DNA from: Nitrososphaerota archaeon
GTDB lineage: Archaea > Thermoproteota > Nitrososphaeria > Nitrososphaerales > CADDZS01
Direction: 5' to 3'
Length of the DNA: 5,629 bases
NCBI GenBank assembly: GCA_027886785.1
Contig: JAPCJV010000149.1
Location: 1-5,629, forward strand
Position 1 is the first letter of the stretch; every line of letters begins with the position of its first letter. The notes beneath the pieces were generated by a model that was not told where the DNA came from, searched no databases, and saw only the letters and a program-made list of their open reading frames with translations. The position numbers were made by a program, and so were the translations under genes. Below, in pieces: positions 5,452-5,629 of this stretch.

Positions 5452-5629
5452 TTGAAAATCTCAGATTTGCGTGTTGCGCCCACCGCTACGATCAAGCTCC
5501 AATCGCCCGGCATGGATTCGATGCATGTGGTGCAAAGTTTCAGAACGAGCGCTATCGAAATTGTGACGGATGAAGGGATCACGGGAATTGCTCCTTTCGG
5601 TTTTTACGGATTTGAAGCTACGAAGGCAA
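5452..5629 (+). CDS. N-terminal fragment of an enolase-superfamily (mandelate racemase / muconate lactonizing type) enzyme
   Basis: A frame opens at TTG 5452, immediately after an in-frame TAA, and runs off the window after 59 codons. It begins MKISDLRVAPTATIKL and continues SFRTSAIEIVTDEGITGIAPFG. The 'MKI.D(V/L)RV' opening followed by '(V/I).(I/V).TDEGI.G' is the characteristic start of the capping domain in mandelate racemase / muconate lactonizing enzymes, which include many sugar-acid dehydratases (fuconate, xylonate, galactonate and others). The catalytic barrel lies beyond the window, so the reaction cannot be fixed. TTG is preferred because it restores the full conserved opening; the first in-frame ATG, at 5512, would remove the first strand. 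Among sugar genes, a sugar-acid dehydratase acting after an aldose dehydrogenase is the natural guess. Confidence 0.82.
   Translation, partial: MKISDLRVAPTATIKLQSPGMDSMHVVQSFRTSAIEIVTDEGITGIAPFGFYGFEATKA

Noticed and set aside
5388..5573. Plus-strand frame starting with ATG at 5388
   Set aside because: It overlaps in another frame the TTG-started reading that gives a clear enolase-superfamily N-terminus, and its own product resembles nothing.

Overview
The window looks archaeal, although no rRNA or other marker gene is present to place it. Three things suggest this. The solute-binding protein is held by an uncleaved-looking N-terminal membrane helix followed by a long Ser/Thr linker, and it has no lipobox. 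AT-rich TATA-like boxes sit about 25-40 bases before several starts, with no clear Shine-Dalgarno sequences, as in leaderless or short-leader archaeal transcripts. Two of the six genes use TTG as their most upstream start, and there is a luciferase-like oxidoreductase of the kind that normally uses coenzyme F420. A TACK-group or Thermoplasmata-like heterotroph is my guess, not a demonstration.

Layout: six protein-coding genes, two of them cut by the window edges, in strict alternation -,+,-,+,-,+. (1) 1-143 (-), start of a protein resembling the D-apionate lactonase (ApnL) N-terminal domain. (2) 298-2367 (+), family 5 extracellular solute-binding protein of an ABC transporter. (3) 2396-3334 (-), luciferase-like, probably F420-dependent oxidoreductase. 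(4) 3559-4503 (+), aldo/keto reductase of the L-fucose / D-threo-aldose 1-dehydrogenase type. (5) 4512-5366 (-), xylose-isomerase-like TIM-barrel protein. (6) 5452-5629 (+), start of an enolase-superfamily (mandelate racemase / muconate lactonizing enzyme type) protein. Divergent promoter regions lie at 144-297, 3335-3558 and 5367-5451. The convergent gaps at 2368-2395 and 4504-4511 are only 28 and 8 bases. There are no RNA genes, mobile elements or CRISPR arrays that I can support.

How they may work together: the protein families fit uptake and non-phosphorylative breakdown of a sugar. The binding protein would capture a sugar or oligosaccharide at the cell surface. The aldo/keto reductase would oxidise an aldose at C1 to a lactone, the ApnL-like protein would open a lactone, the enolase-superfamily protein would dehydrate the sugar acid, and the TIM-barrel protein would isomerise or epimerise a sugar or keto acid. 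The oxidoreductase's role is open. The substrate cannot be read from the sequence. The pathway is an inference from family membership and proximity, and the alternating orientation means the genes cannot form one operon.
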